Source of the DNA: Pseudomonadota bacterium | GTDB lineage: Bacteria > Pseudomonadota > Gammaproteobacteria > Halothiobacillales > Halothiobacillaceae | NCBI GenBank assembly: GCA_021795795.1 | Contig: JAJYPA010000553.1 | Location: forward strand, 1 to 5,326 | Direction of reading: 5' to 3' | Length of the DNA: 5,326 nucleotides | Shown: in pieces, positions 1 through 5,326 of the stretch | Layout: each line of letters begins with the position of its first letter | Numbering within the stretch: position 1 is the stretch's first letter | Position numbers and translations under genes: made by a program | Notes under the pieces: model-generated | Databases searched by the model: none | Told to the model about the DNA's origin: nothing | Seen by the model: only the letters and a program-made list of their open reading frames with translations

Positions 1-153
1 ACTGTTTGCAAGAAAGGCGGAAGCCCTGAAGCGAGAGGGGCCTACTGTTATGTCGAGTACGAAGACATCGGACCGAATAATAAGCCCATTGCATTCCCGC
101 CGAGAAATGAAAGAAACCGAAAGGCAGCAAGACAAAACGAGGCCATCCAGTGA
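1..153 (+). CDS. C-terminal 50 codons of an unrecognised gene (5' end outside window)
   Basis: Frame 1 is open from the first base to the TGA at 151-153. The visible tail contains K-K-G-G-S-P-E, then E-D-I-G-P-N-N-K-P-I at 61-90, then a basic, Arg/Asn-rich stretch (R-N-E-R-N-R-K-A-A-R-Q) ending N-E-A-I-Q. I do not recognise the family from 50 residues. The downstream PglX-like ORF makes a BREX or other DNA-modification component plausible, but nothing in the tail shows this. The stop overlaps the GTG start of the AlbA_2 gene (GTGA at 150-153), which implies the same operon. Parts of the tail reappear in shortened form in the micro-ORF at 1598-1678. That the reading frame is real is supported by this in-frame resemblance and by the tight junction with the next gene. 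Confidence 0.7.
   Translation, partial: TVCKKGGSPEARGAYCYVEYEDIGPNNKPIAFPPRNERNRKAARQNEAIQ
61..153 (+). repeat. Left copy of an imperfect direct repeat, in two blocks (61-90 and 139-153)
   Basis: Block 61-90 matches 1643-1672 at 22 of 30 positions without gaps. Block 139-153 matches 1664-1678 at 12 of 15. Counts were made by eye. Both blocks are in the coding frame of the first gene, and the right copy is in the frame of the micro-ORF, so the similarity holds at protein level (E-D-x-x-P-N-N-K and I-Q-stop). Confidence 0.55.
139..142 (+). promoter_or_regulatory. Ribosome binding site for the GTG start at 150
   Basis: GAGG lies 7 bases before the GTG at 150-152. It supports that start even though the codon is GTG and overlaps the upstream TGA. 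The same arrangement (a purine-rich AAGG, then C-A-T-C-C-A, then the start overlapping a TGA) recurs before the RT gene at 1664-1678. Confidence 0.6.
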
Positions 154-1598
154 CCCCCTTCACCCCACAACTTCTCCAGCAACCAGAAGGCAAAACCCTT
201 GAGTTCAAACGGGACCTCTCCTCCCCCAAACCCCTGCTCAAAACCTTGGTCGCCTTCGCCAACTCCGCAGGCGGATTTCTGGTGCTTGGCGTTACCGATG
301 ACCGGCAGGTCGTGGGCATCGAGCAGCCGCTGGATGAAGAAGAACGCCTCTGTAACCTGATTGCGGACGCCATCGCTCCCCGTCTGGTGCCCAATATCGA
401 ACTGCTGACCATTGAGGGGAAAACGTTGTTGGTGGTCGAAGTGTACCCCAGTGGCCAGCGGCCACACTGGCTCAAAGCAGAAGGGCCGGATAACGGCGTA
501 TTCGTCCGCCTCGGTTCCACCAACCGTCAGGCGGATCGGGAACTGGTTGCCGAACTGCGCCGCAGCGTCGAAGGTACCGGCTTTGATGAAATGCCCATGC
601 CTGATCTCTCTGTGGACGATCTGGATATCGCCGCAGCGCAGCAACTCTTTGGTGCATCGCGCACACTGGATGAAAAAACCCTGCTGACCCTCAAACTCCT
701 CAGTTCGCATCAGGGCAAGCTCGTACCCACCAAAGGCGCGGTCCTGTTATTTGGCAAAGAACGGCTCCGGCACTTTCCGGATGCCTGGATTCAATGCGGG
801 CGGTTTTTCGGCACTGAAAAGCTCGATATTTTCGACCATATAGAACTGGACCAGCCCCTGCCCAAGGCCGTGGACGAGGTGATGCTCTTCCTGAAAAAAC
901 ACGCCATGCGCGGCGCTGACCTCTCAGAGGTTCGCCGCAAAGATGTCTGGAGTATCCCCCTTTCCATTCTGCGCGAGGTGGTCATCAATGCCCTCGTCCA
1001 TGCCGATTATTCCCAACGGGGAGCCCCTGTGCGTGTAGTGTTTCTGGATGACCGCATAGAAATCGAAAACCCCGGCCTGCTGTTGCCCGGCATGACCATC
1101 GAAGATATGAAACAGGGGGCATCAAAAATCCGCAACACCGTGATTGCCCGCGTGTTTCGTGAACTGCACCTCATCGAACAATGGGGAACCGGCGTGCGCC
1201 GCATCTTTACCGAAGCTCAGGAGCTGGGCCTGCCAGAACCGCAGATTAAAGAGATTGGCATGCGGGTGCGGTTTATCGTGCCGTTACTGGAGCCCATCAG
1301 CCTGCGCAAAGAAACACAGCCCGACGGTGAGCAAGTCAGTGAGCAAGTCAGTGAGCAAGTCCTATCCATGTTGCAGGCCTGCCGGGTACGGGAGCGCAGT
1401 AAACAGGAGCTTTTAGAGGTCGCGGGCCTTGCCAATGTGTACCTAAACTATAAACGGCATATCGCCCCGCTCCTGGAGCAGAGCCTGCTGGCCATGACCA
1501 TCCCCGACAAACCCCAAAGCCGTCTGCAGAAATACCGACTGACCGATCAAGGCCAGGAATTATTAACCCGGACAGGGACTACTGGAAGAACCCATTGA
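150..1598 (+). CDS. AlbA_2 (Schlafen-like) / GHKL ATP-binding protein with C-terminal winged helix
   Basis: A 482-residue cytoplasmic protein with no signal peptide or membrane segment. Residues about 14-135 match the AlbA_2 / Schlafen AAA_4 domain: G-K-T-L-E-F-K-R-D near the N-terminus, F-A-N-S-A-G-G at 36-42, L-G-V-T-D-D at 46-51 and V-R-L-G-S-T-N-R at 119-126. Residues about 270-380 match a GHKL-type ATPase (HATPase_c_4): N-box E276, N280 and H284, an E-N-P-G-L-L segment at 306-311, and W-G-T-G-V-R-R at 345-351. A Ser-Glu-Gln-Val repeat linker (about 394-404) leads into a likely winged-helix domain (about 405-472). This is the usual layout and length for the family, annotated as ATP-binding or putative transcriptional regulator. 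Its biochemical role is not well settled. The GTG at 150 is chosen for the GAGG ahead of it and because the family motif begins about 15 residues in. It overlaps the upstream stop and the micro-ORF start. A regulator or partner of the adjacent RT-nitrilase is possible, but that is inference from position only. Confidence 0.9.
   Translation: MTPFTPQLLQQPEGKTLEFKRDLSSPKPLLKTLVAFANSAGGFLVLGVTDDRQVVGIEQPLDEEERLCNLIADAIAPRLVPNIELLTIEGKTLLVVEVYPSGQRPHWLKAEGPDNGVFVRLGSTNRQADRELVAELRRSVEGTGFDEMPMPDLSVDDLDIAAAQQLFGASRTLDEKTLLTLKLLSSHQGKLVPTKGAVLLFGKERLRHFPDAWIQCGRFFGTEKLDIFDHIELDQPLPKAVDEVMLFLKKHAMRGADLSEVRRKDVWSIPLSILREVVINALVHADYSQRGAPVRVVFLDDRIEIENPGLLLPGMTIEDMKQGASKIRNTVIARVFRELHLIEQWGTGVRRIFTEAQELGLPEPQIKEIGMRVRFIVPLLEPISLRKETQPDGEQVSEQVSEQVLSMLQACRVRERSKQELLEVAGLANVYLNYKRHIAPLLEQSLLAMTIPDKPQSRLQKYRLTDQGQELLTRTGTTGRTH
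1327..1361 (+). repeat. Three tandem copies of a 12-base in-frame repeat
   Basis: GTGAGCAAGTCA is repeated at 1327-1338 and 1339-1350, with 11 of 12 bases at 1351-1361. The repeats are identical where they overlap, and they encode Ser-Glu-Gln-Val units in the linker between the GHKL domain and the winged helix. Similar short V-x-x-Q-type repeats occur at this place in many AlbA_2/GHKL proteins. A 12-base unit changes copy number without breaking the frame, so it can vary linker length. Confidence 0.95.
1584..1588 (+). promoter_or_regulatory. Possible ribosome binding site for the 26-codon micro-ORF
   Basis: GGAAG lies 9 bases before the ATG at 1598, inside the last codons of the AlbA_2 gene. 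The spacing is slightly long but workable. It supports translation of the micro-ORF, which also overlaps the upstream stop. Confidence 0.4.
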
Positions 1599-1678
1599 TG
1601 AAGAATCAAAATACAACAGATCCAAAAGGCGGTTTTGCCGCAGAAGACCTTTGGCCGAACAATAAGGTCATCCAATGA
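1598..1678 (+). CDS. 26-codon coupling micro-ORF between the AlbA_2 and RT genes
   Basis: The ATG at 1598-1600 shares its A with the TGA of the AlbA_2 gene. The ORF ends at the TGA 1676-1678, which overlaps the ATG of the RT gene (ATGA at 1675-1678), so it links both neighbours. The 26-residue peptide is hydrophilic with no membrane segment or known motif: a K-G-G near residue 11, then E-D-L-W-P-N-N-K-V-I-Q at the end. This resembles the tail of the gene ending at 153 (K-G-G, E-D-I-G-P-N-N-K, then I-Q-stop) in the same reading frame, with the intervening residues missing. It may be a shortened remnant of that tail. Its job may be only to keep ribosomes coupled between AlbA_2 and RT, or it may be a functional small peptide. 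Translation is not proven. Confidence 0.5.
   Translation: MKNQNTTDPKGGFAAEDLWPNNKVIQ
1643..1678 (+). repeat. Right copy of the imperfect direct repeat, blocks fused
   Basis: Here the two blocks seen at 61-90 and 139-153 lie end to end, meeting at an AAG codon (1664-1666). This is as expected if the segment between them had been deleted. The copy ends in the start signal of the RT gene just as the left copy ends in the start signal of the AlbA_2 gene. The two copies therefore bracket the AlbA_2 gene. Confidence 0.5.
1664..1668 (+). promoter_or_regulatory. Ribosome binding site for the RT gene
   Basis: AAGGT lies 6 bases before the ATG at 1675, a normal spacing. It decides for this ATG over the internal ATG at 1702, which is also less likely because it would lose the overlap with the micro-ORF stop. 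Confidence 0.6.
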
Positions 1679-4600
1679 ACTTCACTCTCGAAGATCTTGG
1701 CATGGCCTATCGCAAGGCCAAGGTAGATATGTACTACTCATCGCACCCCTCTTTGTTAGCAATTGCGGAGTACGAAAGCAGTCTCATGGACAACCTTGAA
1801 TGCTTATTGGAAAAGCTCAACGGGGAGAATGAGGCATGGATAAACGATGAGGCCTTTCTTGGGGATTGGACGTTGGCTACAAAGTCTATCTCATGGGATT
1901 ATAGAAAGAAGTTCCGTGATGCGCATGGAAACGGAGTAATCTTCTCCTCCCCTGATGAAGCGTGGGAACATGCTTGTGAATTGCTGGCGGCGCAAACTGG
2001 ATACGAGAAGCCAAAAGCCGAATTTCGACTGATGGCTAAACCTAGTCTAGATTTTCATGTGCTGTCGGCCCTGTGGATGCTGAAGGTTGGTCATCTGTAC
2101 GATGCGAAGCTTACCGATTGCGCCTATGGCAACCGCCTGCGCCGAAAACAGAACAACGATATCAATCCATTCTCATTGGGTTCCTTCTCACCATACCTGA
2201 AGCCCTTTCGCACTTGGCGTGATAATGGTATTAAAGCCATGCGCACTGCACTGGCAGATGAAAAGAAAATCGTGGCCCTCACCGCCGATGTCAAAGCCTT
2301 TTATCATGAGTTAAATCCAGGTTTTCTGCTGGACGTGCGCTTCAATCAGCTGCTCAAACTAGAGCTACAGCTGGAAGAGCAAAAACTCCACCGTATTTTC
2401 ATCCACGCTCTGCAAATATGGGCACAGAAAACACCACTAAAAAAAGGACTGCCCGTAGGGTTGCCAGCTTCTGCGATAGTAGCTAATATGGCATTGATTG
2501 AGCTGGATCAATTAATTGAAGAGCAAGTAGTCCCGCTGTATTATGGCCGTTATGTGGACGACATCATTCTGGTGATGGAAAACGGAGCTCATTTCCGCTC
2601 TTCTGCTGATCTATGGAAATGGCTATTCGATCGCGCCAGTGGCAAACTCTGTTGGGTAGATGAAGAAGGTGGGCAGGAATATATCCAGTTTAAAACCGAA
2701 TATCTAGACGACAGCCAGATACGCTTTGCTAATGGTAAGAACAAGGTTTTTCTGCTTGCGGGAGAAACCGGAAAAACGTTGGTAGATTCCATAGCCCACG
2801 AAATTTACGAGCGTGCCAGCGAATGGCGAGCATTGCCGAATTTGCCGACCTCGGCCAGCCATGTGGGTACCAACCTCGTAGCCGCCACACAAAGCGATGG
2901 CGAGACTGCCGACAACCTACGTAAGGCGGATGCACTAACCATGCGCCGCGCAGGCTTTGCCATTAAGCTGCGTGACTTCGAAGCTTATGAGCGAGACTTG
3001 CCCCCCGAAGCATGGCAAGCACATCGCCATGCGTTTTTCAGTGCTTTCGTTCAGCACGTGCTGGCGCTACCATACTTTTTTGAACTGGCGATCTATCTGC
3101 CGCGTGTGGTCCGACTAGCTACTGCCTGCGAAGACTTTGACCAATTGCACAAGATCATTAGAGGGCTGGAAAAGGTTTGCAATACGACAATGAAGCACTG
3201 TGCTACAGAAATAAAATCCTGCCTTGAAAACACCGCACTTAATCAGGAGTCAATAATTGAACGCTGGAAGACACAGCTCTTTACCTCAGTGCAAGAAAGC
3301 ATCATTGCCGCCTTTCCGCCCCACCTTTCTAAAGCTGGAAAAAATGCATGGAAAAGGTATATGGCGGACTCTCTGTCGTCAGAGTTCGGTATCACAGGCA
3401 TACAGTCATGGACAATTAAAAAGTTCCAGGAGCATCAGGCTTTTCTGTTTTCGCACGACCTAGCGCACATGCCGTTCCGTTTTATTGGCTTACCTAAAGA
3501 GATGATCTCCCAGCGAGGCATTCCAGCTAAAAACAGGGTGACACTTCTCCATGACAACGAGCAAATGGTGCCACCAGACGTCGTAGAGGGTATAGTTAAT
3601 CTTGCCCGATGGATTAATTTCCGTAACGGCTTGCCACATGGACTACTATTCGCCACCCGCCCATTCAACCTAGCAGAATTATTTGTATTGGCAAAAGATC
3701 CTTTTGCGTCGTCCAGTCAACCGGTACTGGAGACTGTGGTGCTTGCGCTGCGTGGCTTTAAGCTCAATGAAAAAATGCCTCACTTCGATGATAAATATCT
3801 ATTGAACATTCCCGATGGCAAACCGCAGCCCACACACACCATTGCCGTGTCGAGCTGGCAAACCAGGGACAACAGTTGGGTTGCGTCGGTCTTGCGCGCG
3901 CCCGACCCAGACCTAGGCCGCTATGCCCGTCTAACCCAACTAGTGAATAGCGTAATCGCTCAGCCTAAGGGCGCACGTTATTTCGTCCTGCCCGAATTGG
4001 CCCTGCCTGCCCACTGGTTTATGCGTATCGCGCAGAAACTACAAGGACGAGGTATCTCGTTGATCTCTGGTATCGAATACCTGCATGCTAACAAAAGTCG
4101 CGTGCGTAATCAGGTTTGGGCCGCGCTGTCGCACGATGGGCTAGGCTTTCCATCAATGATGATATACCGGCAGGATAAGCAAAGGCCAGCTTTGCACGAA
4201 GAGCAGAAACTAAAGCAACTCGCGGGGGTAGAAATGATACCGGCCAAAGTCTGGAATACCCCGCCCGTATTGCAACATGGTGATTTCCGCTTCGCCCTGA
4301 TGATATGCAGCGAACTCACCAACATTGGCTACCGGGCGGCATTACGCGGCGAGGTTGACGCCATTTTCGTGCCGGAATGGAATCAGGATACCGAAACCTT
4401 CAACTCCTTAGTTGAATCATCCGCCTTGGATATTCATGCCTATATTATCCAATGTAATAGCCGCCAGTACGGTGACAGTCGCATCCGCGCGCCATATAAA
4501 GACAGTTGGCGGCGCGATTTGCTTCGTGTGAAAGGAGGGCTGGACGACTATTGCGTAACAGGCAAAATCGACATTCACGGCTTGCGCCAGTTCCAGTCCA

Positions 4601-4695
4601 GCCATCGTTCACCGTCTGACCCCTTCAAACCGGTACCCGATGGATTCGTGATTAGTCATGGCCGGAAAGTATTGCCTGCCGGGGGAATCGAATGA
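1675..4695 (+). CDS. drt1: Defence-associated reverse transcriptase fused to a nitrilase domain (DRT type 1, UG1-like)
   Basis: A 1006-residue protein in three parts. Residues about 115-365 are a reverse transcriptase: motif A A-D-V-K-A-F-Y with D205, motif B around G-L-P-V-G-L-P-A-S (258-266), and motif C Y-V-D-D at 293-296 with both catalytic aspartates. Residues about 420-700 look mostly helical, fitting the helical-repeat region known after the RT core in UG/Abi RTs. Residues about 720-1000 are a C-N hydrolase (nitrilase) domain: E774 in L-P-E-L, a candidate Lys in Y-R-Q-D-K (K835) or nearby K845, nucleophile C878 in M-I-C-S-E, and a nitrilase-like segment Q-C-N-S-R-Q-Y-G-D-S-R-I with a following Pro (926-940). 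RT plus nitrilase in one chain is the hallmark of DRT type 1 anti-phage systems. Assignment to UG1 rather than a sister nitrilase-bearing group (UG5/UG6) is not certain. All visible catalytic residues are intact, so both activities are probably functional. The substrate of the nitrilase half is unknown. The RT presumably makes DNA from an RNA not evident in this window. Cytoplasmic; no signal peptide seen. Confidence 0.93.
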   Translation: MNFTLEDLGMAYRKAKVDMYYSSHPSLLAIAEYESSLMDNLECLLEKLNGENEAWINDEAFLGDWTLATKSISWDYRKKFRDAHGNGVIFSSPDEAWEHACELLAAQTGYEKPKAEFRLMAKPSLDFHVLSALWMLKVGHLYDAKLTDCAYGNRLRRKQNNDINPFSLGSFSPYLKPFRTWRDNGIKAMRTALADEKKIVALTADVKAFYHELNPGFLLDVRFNQLLKLELQLEEQKLHRIFIHALQIWAQKTPLKKGLPVGLPASAIVANMALIELDQLIEEQVVPLYYGRYVDDIILVMENGAHFRSSADLWKWLFDRASGKLCWVDEEGGQEYIQFKTEYLDDSQIRFANGKNKVFLLAGETGKTLVDSIAHEIYERASEWRALPNLPTSASHVGTNLVAATQSDGETADNLRKADALTMRRAGFAIKLRDFEAYERDLPPEAWQAHRHAFFSAFVQHVLALPYFFELAIYLPRVVRLATACEDFDQLHKIIRGLEKVCNTTMKHCATEIKSCLENTALNQESIIERWKTQLFTSVQESIIAAFPPHLSKAGKNAWKRYMADSLSSEFGITGIQSWTIKKFQEHQAFLFSHDLAHMPFRFIGLPKEMISQRGIPAKNRVTLLHDNEQMVPPDVVEGIVNLARWINFRNGLPHGLLFATRPFNLAELFVLAKDPFASSSQPVLETVVLALRGFKLNEKMPHFDDKYLLNIPDGKPQPTHTIAVSSWQTRDNSWVASVLRAPDPDLGRYARLTQLVNSVIAQPKGARYFVLPELALPAHWFMRIAQKLQGRGISLISGIEYLHANKSRVRNQVWAALSHDGLGFPSMMIYRQDKQRPALHEEQKLKQLAGVEMIPAKVWNTPPVLQHGDFRFALMICSELTNIGYRAALRGEVDAIFVPEWNQDTETFNSLVESSALDIHAYIIQCNSRQYGDSRIRAPYKDSWRRDLLRVKGGLDDYCVTGKIDIHGLRQFQSSHRSPSDPFKPVPDGFVISHGRKVLPAGGIE
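4681..4686 (+). promoter_or_regulatory. Strong ribosome binding site inside the RT gene end
   Basis: GGGGGA lies 5 bases before the ATG at 4692 and codes for the last residues of the RT. With the ATGA overlap it is the main support for translation of the 74-codon ORF that follows. Confidence 0.5.
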
Positions 4696-4916
4696 TACTT
4701 AACGAGCGCAATCAGAATATATGGCCACCACCTTGCCACGCCATACTGCCGATCTGTGCCTTTGAGCTTCAAATCCTGGTTCTGGCGAGACGCATGCCGG
4801 ATGATCACCCATCGAAATTCGATAATATGGACTACTTTAGCTATTCACAAGACATAGTAGATTGCATAAGTTTGCAGTCAATTGTCAAAAATCGAGAGAA
4901 TACAGAATATGGTTAA
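4692..4916 (+). CDS. Hypothetical 74-residue protein coupled to the RT gene
   Basis: The ATG at 4692 overlaps the RT stop (ATGA 4692-4695) and has a GGGGGA five bases upstream. The stop TAA at 4914-4916 overlaps the start of the PglX-like ORF by 8 bases. The peptide starts N-E-R-N-Q, has a Pro/Cys-containing hydrophobic stretch at about residues 11-32 (P-P-P-C-H, then L-P-I-C-A-F), and an acidic, Tyr/Asp-rich second half (D-Y-F-S-Y-S-Q-D). The hydrophobic stretch contains His, Glu and Gln, so a membrane helix is unlikely. I recognise no family. It could be a small accessory protein of the RT, or an out-of-frame remnant of the missing 5' part of the PglX-like gene. The start signals favour translation; the lack of any known motif keeps confidence moderate. 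Confidence 0.45.
   Translation: MILNERNQNIWPPPCHAILPICAFELQILVLARRMPDDHPSKFDNMDYFSYSQDIVDCISLQSIVKNRENTEYG
4894..4898 (+). promoter_or_regulatory. Weak ribosome binding site for the PglX-like ORF
   Basis: GAGAG lies 10 bases before the ATG at 4909, a little far and not a full Shine-Dalgarno match. The 8-base overlap with the preceding ORF could help by coupling. The next in-frame ATG, at 4951, has no better signal. Confidence 0.35.
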
Positions 4917-5326
4917 TAAAAAAAATAAGTCACCTGAATCGACAGCGAATATGGATCGATTTTTTTTTCGTGCCTCAGGTTTAGATTTCCTGAAAATTCC
5001 AGGAGTTCCGATTTCATATTCCGCATCGGATGCGATTCGACAGATATTCGCCCATGGCTCATTGGAGAATTATGTTGATACCCGCCTTGGAATGGCTACA
5101 GCTGATAACGACCTATTTATACGCCAGTGGTTTGAAGTCAGCAATGACGGCTCTGAACGTCATATTGATAGCCGTAAACTCGCTATTGAAAGCAAAAAAA
5201 AATGGTTCCCATATCAGAAGGGTGGTGATTATAGAAAATGGTATGGCAATTATGATTACTACGTCAACTGGGAACGTGATGGTTTCGCTATCCAAAACTT
5301 TAAGGATGCAATTACAGGGAAGGCTA
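4909..5326 (+). CDS. pglX: PglX-like (BREX / Eco57I-type) protein lacking the methyltransferase half; 3' end outside window
   Basis: 139 codons are visible and the frame is open at the window end. Residues 27-40 (D-F-L-K-I-P-G-V-P-I-S-Y) match the F-x-K-I-P-G-x-P-I-x-Y segment of PglX. Residues 60-78 match the G-M-A-T-A-D-N segment with W-F-E-V-S. Residues 98-125 match the PglX signature K-W-F-P-Y-x-K-G-G, R-K-W-Y-G-N and V-N-W-E-x-D-G. In a full PglX (about 1200 residues), the BREX adenine-N6 methyltransferase that marks host DNA, this segment lies in the middle/C-terminal, target-recognition part. The SAM-binding motif and N-P-P-Y catalytic motif precede it and are absent here: the frame is closed by a TAA at 4867-4869, and upstream bases belong to the 74-codon ORF and RT. 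The ATG at 4909 is chosen over 4951 because of its overlap with the preceding ORF. It is either a 5'-truncated gene or a separate recognition subunit. The composition is more AT-rich than the genes before it. Confidence 0.75.
   Translation, partial: MVNKKNKSPESTANMDRFFFRASGLDFLKIPGVPISYSASDAIRQIFAHGSLENYVDTRLGMATADNDLFIRQWFEVSNDGSERHIDSRKLAIESKKKWFPYQKGGDYRKWYGNYDYYVNWERDGFAIQNFKDAITGKA
4918..4925 (+). repeat. A8 homopolymer run near the start of the PglX-like ORF
   Basis: Eight consecutive A bases in codons 4-6 (Lys-Lys-Asn). Such runs are prone to polymerase slippage, and an insertion or deletion here would close the frame early. Confidence 0.9.
4960..4968 (+). repeat. T9 homopolymer run
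   Basis: Nine consecutive T bases encode the Phe run at residues 18-20. The run lies inside the coding region and is not preceded by a GC-rich stem, so it is not read as a terminator. Confidence 0.9.
5194..5202 (+). repeat. A9 homopolymer run
   Basis: Nine consecutive A bases encode Lys-Lys-Lys just before the conserved K-W-F-P-Y signature of the PglX-like ORF. Slippage here would remove the recognition region. Confidence 0.9.

Noticed and set aside
48..710. Long 220-codon open frame on the minus strand
   Set aside because: It lies opposite the well-supported AlbA_2 coding region and encodes no recognisable domain. GC-rich genes commonly produce such antisense open frames.
1623..1637. Small inverted repeat (CAAAA / TTTTG with a 5-base loop) between the AlbA_2 and RT genes
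   Set aside because: The stem is only five mostly A-T pairs, has no following T run, and sits inside the micro-ORF. It is too weak to call a terminator or regulatory hairpin.
1599..1674. Retron-like or template non-coding RNA upstream of the RT
   Set aside because: The gap is about 76 bases, fully occupied by the micro-ORF, and shows no long inverted repeats. The RT belongs to a UG-type family rather than retron RTs.
4960..4968. T9 run as an intrinsic terminator
   Set aside because: It is preceded only by AT-rich sequence with no GC-rich hairpin, and it lies inside the PglX-like coding frame.
5113..5295. Minus-strand 60-codon frame with a hydrophobic stretch
   Set aside because: It is antisense to the PglX signature region. 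The hydrophobic look comes from reversing an AT-rich, Lys/Asn/Tyr-rich coding sequence.
1675..5326. Diversity-generating retroelement (template/variable repeat pair)
   Set aside because: The RT carries a nitrilase domain rather than a DGR layout, and I saw no near-identical repeat pair differing at A positions.

Overview
The window is part of a bacterial anti-phage defence island. All genes read left to right on the + strand, packed with stop/start overlaps. Nothing in it is a taxonomic marker. Gene style (a GTG start overlapping a stop, Shine-Dalgarno sequences, an AlbA_2/GHKL protein, a reverse transcriptase-nitrilase and a PglX-type protein) suggests a Gram-negative bacterium, probably a proteobacterium, but that is inference.

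Layout: (1) 1-153, the last 50 codons of an unrecognised gene. (2) 150-1598, an AlbA_2 (Schlafen-like) N-terminal domain plus GHKL ATPase domain plus C-terminal winged helix. (3) 1598-1678, a 26-codon micro-ORF overlapping the stop of the previous gene and the start of the next. (4) 1675-4695, a 1006-residue reverse transcriptase with a C-terminal nitrilase (C-N hydrolase) domain, the architecture of DRT type 1 (UG1-like, class 1 'unknown group' RTs). (5) 4692-4916, a 74-codon ORF of unknown function starting on the RT stop. (6) 4909 to the window end, an ORF matching the middle/C-terminal target-recognition part of BREX PglX-type adenine methyltransferases. It starts without the methyltransferase catalytic half and runs out of the window.

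Every junction from 150 to 4916 is a 4-8 base overlap, so the genes are very likely one transcript with coupled translation. The RT-nitrilase is the recognisable defence effector. The AlbA_2 protein may be a regulator or partner, and the PglX-like ORF points to a BREX or BREX-derived neighbourhood. No promoter or terminator is visible, so transcription probably starts and ends outside the window.

The least expected feature is that the micro-ORF looks like a shortened copy of the upstream gene's tail (shared in-frame E-D-x-x-P-N-N-K and I-Q-stop). The AlbA_2 gene is therefore bracketed by imperfect direct repeats, like a cassette slotted into the operon. The PglX-like fragment is AT-rich and carries three 8-9 base homopolymer runs.
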